The notes beneath the pieces are model-generated. The model saw nothing but the letters and a program-made list of their open reading frames with translations. It had not been told where the DNA came from and did no database searches. This document shows positions 60,180-64,000 of a stretch of 64,000 nucleotides of DNA, in pieces. This DNA comes from Cryptomeria japonica. Lineage: Eukaryota; Streptophyta; Pinopsida; Cupressales; Cupressaceae. Every line of letters starts with the position of its first letter. The stretch's first letter is position 1. The position numbers and the translations under genes are program-made. The DNA lies in NCBI RefSeq assembly GCF_030272615.1, contig NC_081405.1:23763772-23827771 (forward strand), written 5' to 3'.

Positions 60180-62075
60180 GTCGGACTTCCTAAAGATCGA
60201 GCAGATTCCTATTGATCTCATGGCTGTCGCTATACCGCAACCCAAAAGTGCTGGATGGTTATTCGCCATGACATGGCAACTAAGTGGTGGGACTCATGAG
60301 AAAGGTGCGAAGCATAGAAAGTCCAAGAATATCGGAAGTCAGGTTTTCAGACTATCCCGATGACCTGATGGAAAGGGCTAAGGCGAACCTTTTATCCCAC
60401 ATTGGCCGCAGGGAGGAGCATTTCAGTATTTATGTACAAGGCCACATAAATCCTAAGTGTCAAAGCTTATGGTATTTTGGCAAGTGGCAGCTAAGAAGCG
60501 ATAGGTCCCCTGCATGCATCTCAAAGTGCCCCAAATTTTGCTGTAAAAGGGCAAGTTAAACAACGAGCAGGTTGAATACAGATCCATGACCATCACTATT
60601 TTGCCATGCGAAGGTGATCGACTATTAATGGCCGTGACTTGGCGACTGATGAGGTGGCAGACAAGTGGCGGAAACATGGTGACACCGTGGCATAGGATGT
60701 AGCTGCTCAGAGGGGCTAAGGGTCGAGTAGATCAAGAAAGATCAACGGTGATCGAGATGGATCCAAGGCTTATCGCTATGTCGCGACGTAAAGTGCTCAC
60801 CAGATATTGCCTGCGACTTGGTGATAAACCACTAGTGGTGAATCATGGCCGACAACTATTGCAAGTGGTTAAGGCAGGCGGTTCATTCCAACAGTTAGTG
60901 GAGGCCGTGCTAAGGTATCAGAGTGGAGAGCCCAGAATGAATACCCTCACGATAGGTGGTGCCCAGTTGTGAACTACGGAGCCAATCAAAGGGTGCCATG
61001 TAGTAGACAGGTGGCATATCATCAAGGTGTATATTGAGAAGACCATGGTTTCGATGGACCTCAAAGAGGACTCACCGAAGGGATCAATTTCATCAACATG
61101 AAAGGTGTCGATGAAACTAGGGTTTCGATGAGACAAGAAAATTGATAGCCGAAGAGGAAGTATGGTCGAAAGGATGATGCCGAACAAACCAAAGGAAGTG
61201 GTGGGCCCGGTGGTGATGACTGGGTGGTCCAGGTGTGTCAGGTGGCAAACCAAAGGTTGATAGGTGACAGGCTTGATTGGATAGGTGGAGTCCAAGTAGA
61301 TCTTAGAGAAAATCTAGAGATGCCACGTGGTGACACCATGGCATAGGCAAGAGCCATTTAGAGAAGGTAAAGTCCGAGTGGGTTAAGAGGATCTAATGGT
61401 TGAGAGATATGATCCAATGGTTGTCACCATGTCACGATGCGAAGGTGCTCGCCAAATATCCCATGCGACTTGGCGACAAAGCACGTGTGCTAAAAGGAAA
61501 GCGGCCAAGGCGTTAAGGATCGAGCAGTTTGAGGGAAGATCTACGACCGTCGCTATACCGCTATGTGAAGATGCCTGATGGTTATCACCTACGACATAGC
61601 AAGTGACCATGTGGTAGTCCAGGCGGGCTCGAAGTGAATTAGGACGTGCCACGTAGTGGGAGTATAAGAAGAATCAGGATGGGCCTAGGTCCAGTGGTAA
61701 GTCCAAGGTGGCGGGTAGATGGATCCAAAGGCAAGTCAGGATGTGACACGCATCGGGCCTGCTAGAAGAGAAAGTGATAGAGGGAGCCGCTCAGGCGAGG
61801 TAAAGGCTGGGCAAGTCACGACAGATCAATGGTGATCCAAGGAAGAGCTACGGTTGTTGCCAAGTCACAATGAAAAGTTTCTCAGTGGCTAAAAGCCGCA
61901 ACTTGGCGACTAAGCAGTGGGGCCTAATAAAGAAGGAGAGCAGTCCAGAGGAAATAAAAAGAACAAGCAAGTCCAAGAAAGAAACAAAGATTTTCATTCT
62001 GGCGGTGAACCCAGGCAGTGCTGAGGTGGTAGGATAAGGGCCCCAGAATGAATCAGAAGGTGCCACGTGGTGGAA
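60180..62075. repeat. GC-richer compound repeat array with G-box motifs
   Basis: A module of roughly 100 bp recurs at about 60196, 60563, 60754, 61410, 61519 and 61830. Its consensus features are GATC near the start, a CGCTAT or CACCATGTC block, CGAAGGTG or AAGTGCT, ATATTGCC or TTATCGCC, then GCGACTTGGCGACTAAGC. A second module GGTGACACC-TGGCATAGG occurs at 60678 and 61329, giving a higher-order period of about 650 bp. The G-box core CACGTG lies in GCCACGTGGTG at 61322 and 62061, with near matches at 61647 and 60987. Open frames here are uninterrupted only for short distances and do not look coding. The array could be the enhancer part of a large LTR. Confidence 0.6.
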
Positions 62076-63218
62076 ATGCATTGTAGATGTCTACGCAGCA
62101 AAATCCAAAGGTTTAAAATATGATTTCTGACTGTGGTGAAAAGACAAAAAATTAAACTACCGACCTGCAGAGGGATTAATGTGCCTAAGGGATTTTTTTT
62201 TGCCCGATATATAAGTGTTATATATCATTGGAAAGCTCTTGATCTGAGGAATCTCATTTTGCAGTCAAGTGTAACCCATGACAAGTATTTTTTGTGCAGT
62301 TACCTTAGGATATCAGATTGGATTTGTTAGTCAGAAAGATTGGATGTTCTACAAGCCAAGTTGTGTGAATCAATTAATGCTAAAAGATAGGGTAGCTGCC
62401 ATTGTCAGAGAATGAAATTTGATTTTTTCCTCCCTGCTTTCTTATTCGAGAGTCTTCTCATTTTGTAAGGGTTCTAGATTTTTGTGAACAAGGCTCCATA
62501 ATCTCAGTTTTCATTTTTTGAGATTTTTCCAAATCTGTATAGTGAATGTCCCTTTTCAAGTAATAGAGTATCTTCTTGCTGTAGATGTTTTCTATGGTAG
62601 TTCATAGATCTATAAGGCATATATACAGTTTATTGGATTGTCTCTAGGCCTTCTTTTATTTTCAATGAATCCTATCTTCAAGGGAGTTTGGTTTTGTCCT
62701 CTCAAAGTGAGAGTGTAATGGCCATTCTTAGGTACTTTTCAAGGAAGAGTTTAAATTCTACGAGCAATCATTTTGGATTCAGGATAATGTCTGGATATGT
62801 ATGATCCTCTGTTTGAGTTTAGAATGTATTAACATTAGGCATTAATATAGTGATATCTTTCTTAATAAATTGGATTTACAATAGAGGTTTTCATTTTTCA
62901 GTTTGATGTATGACTCCATGCCCTTGGATAAGGCACTAGTCTTGTAGATTTTGGGGATTCTCAGAGATTTTAAAATATCAAGTATCCATTTGCTTTTATA
63001 TTTATAGTTTTATATGTTCCATCTATCTCATGCTCCAATCTTGTTGAGATGTCAATATAGATCTAGCCCATCTGCAGTAACCTCCATGTTGCTGAGCCCT
63101 ATGAGATTTATTTGCTTTTATTGATTCCATATGTTTGTAACTAGTTGTACTTTGTGCATCAAAGGGTATCCCCCCCTAGGTCTTGCATAACCTGAAGTAT
63201 AGGAGGATCATTAGGTTC
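62076..63218. other. No recognisable gene or element
   Basis: AT-rich sequence between the repeat array and the LTR at the right edge; no coding similarity seen on either strand. Confidence 0.5.
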
Positions 63219-64000
63219 TGTAAAGCGAAAAATCGCGATCGAACCCTAGTTGCTCTCCCCTCTTCCAACTCCAAGGAGAGAGAAGAGAGATTCACTCTAG
63301 GGCTGATGGTTTTCACTTAGGAGAGAGACTTTACATTCAAAAGAGGGGTTGAAACCCACAAGATCCAATCCCACACAATGCAAGATTGGATGCTAAATGT
63401 GTTTCAAGGGTTAAGAAAGCAAGGCTACCCTCTTTTGTAAAGAATGTTGATAGAAGAATTAAGCTAGGAATGCATAGAAAGTGACAAAGATTCACTTATA
63501 AACTGAGATAGGGATATAGGATGAAGCTGCGGACCTGGAATTAGCAGTAAAATATCGATATGGCGCTGTCCTGCAAATTTGAGCAAAAGTTGTCGGGACG
63601 ATGGCGCCCGAGCGCCACGGTCCTCCGAAAAATCCGCGAAACGAAGGGGGATCTGTTCGTCTCTGCACAAGGATTCCAGATCTTCAATTTCAGCCGCGTA
63701 CCTGCAACCTACACATAGAAAAGCGAAGACGATTGGGGGGTTAGGGATTAGGGGTTTGCCTTTAGGTCAAACCCCAGTTTTGGAATTAACCAAGAAATGA
63801 GCAATGCTGTAAATGTAAATGTCTGTAATGTAAAACAAGTACTAATACCTTGTTGTAAGGATGTTTGTATCCTTATGTACGAAGGTATAGATGTTGTATG
63901 TTGTATGTTGTAGTAGTATGTAGTAAGTGATCTCCTCTTCAATGGTTGAATCCTTGTCTTGAATGCAACACTTAGCCTTGAATGGAGACTTGAGATGATC
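63219..64000 (+). mobile_element. LTR-like repeat, second copy of the 50613-51820 family, cut by window edge
   Basis: Starts TGTAAAGCGAAAAATCGCG. It shares with the copy at 50613 the blocks TTCAAAAGAGG or AAGAAGGGGA, GGTCCTCCGAA, GGGGGAT-TGTTC-TCTCTGCA, CCTACACA and GGTCAAACCCC-GTTTTGGAATTAACC, in the same order. This copy keeps CpG-rich motifs (CGCGATCG, GGCGCCCGAGCGCC) that are decayed in the other, so it is probably younger. It may be a solo LTR or the start of a full element beyond the window. Confidence 0.65.

Noticed and set aside
63464-63800. Frames of 68-73 codons on both strands near the right edge
   Set aside because: They lie in the LTR repeat shared with 50613-51820, where the matching positions are not open.

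Overview
The window looks like nuclear DNA of a seed plant, most likely a gymnosperm such as a conifer. It is AT-rich, its one recognisable host gene is split by an 11.1-kb intron, and nearly everything else is decayed transposable elements (plant hAT transposons, Ty3/Gypsy chromoviruses, a Ty1/Copia element, solo LTRs and a LINE-type ORF1 relic). The lineage is inferred from this architecture, not from a marker gene. No rRNA, functional tRNA, CRISPR array or prokaryote-style operon is visible.

Host gene (1-11881, + strand). Two exons of a plant DUF819-family membrane protein are present: 169-410 and the terminal exon 11558-11881. They join in phase 0 across an intron of 11,147 bp; the 5' exons lie outside the window. 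The intron holds an hAT transposon (about 625-4821), which itself carries a foldback MITE and SINE-like pieces. It also holds a 2.05-kb solo LTR with an exact 5-bp target duplication (4848-6901), a probable second LTR end, and a tandem duplication of the 3' splice site just before the last exon.

12.4-20.3 kb. A second, complete hAT element (12795-16942) has an exact 8-bp target duplication and a multi-exon transposase with BED zinc finger, DUF659 and C-terminal dimerisation regions. A Ty3/Gypsy element follows that lost most of RT, RNase H and integrase (17640-19440), then a tandem duplication and a third hAT tail.

20.3-26.8 kb. Mostly unrecognisable sequence, interrupted by a minus-strand LINE-type element of about 1.75 kb. 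It encodes only ORF1 (DUF4283 plus CCHC) and has a perfect 18-bp target duplication.

26.8-41.1 kb. Two related chromovirus-type Gypsy elements are nested. The outer one (B) has LTRs at 26820-28066 (interrupted) and 39687-41094 and the target duplication AATGG. The inner one (A) starts in B's 5' LTR and ends abruptly at about 35062 in B's gag, so a deletion accompanied or followed the nesting. Both have full domain sets ending in chromodomains, broken by stop codons.

41.1-54.2 kb. A minus-strand Gypsy fragment of another clade (RNase H to integrase) abuts a minus-strand Copia element with both LTRs. A 1.2-kb solo LTR sits exactly in the Copia gag zinc knuckle.

54.2-64 kb. LTR-like ends with extremely AT-rich interiors, a decayed plant-mobile-domain coding fragment, a heptamer microsatellite, a GC-richer repeat array of about 1.9 kb with G-box motifs, and at the right edge the start of a second copy of the LTR family found inside the Copia element.

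Overall this is one host gene fragment embedded in layered transposon history. The most unusual items are the duplicated splice acceptor, the ORF1-only retroposon, the nested Gypsy junction, the shared stop codon in two hAT copies and the G-box repeat array.
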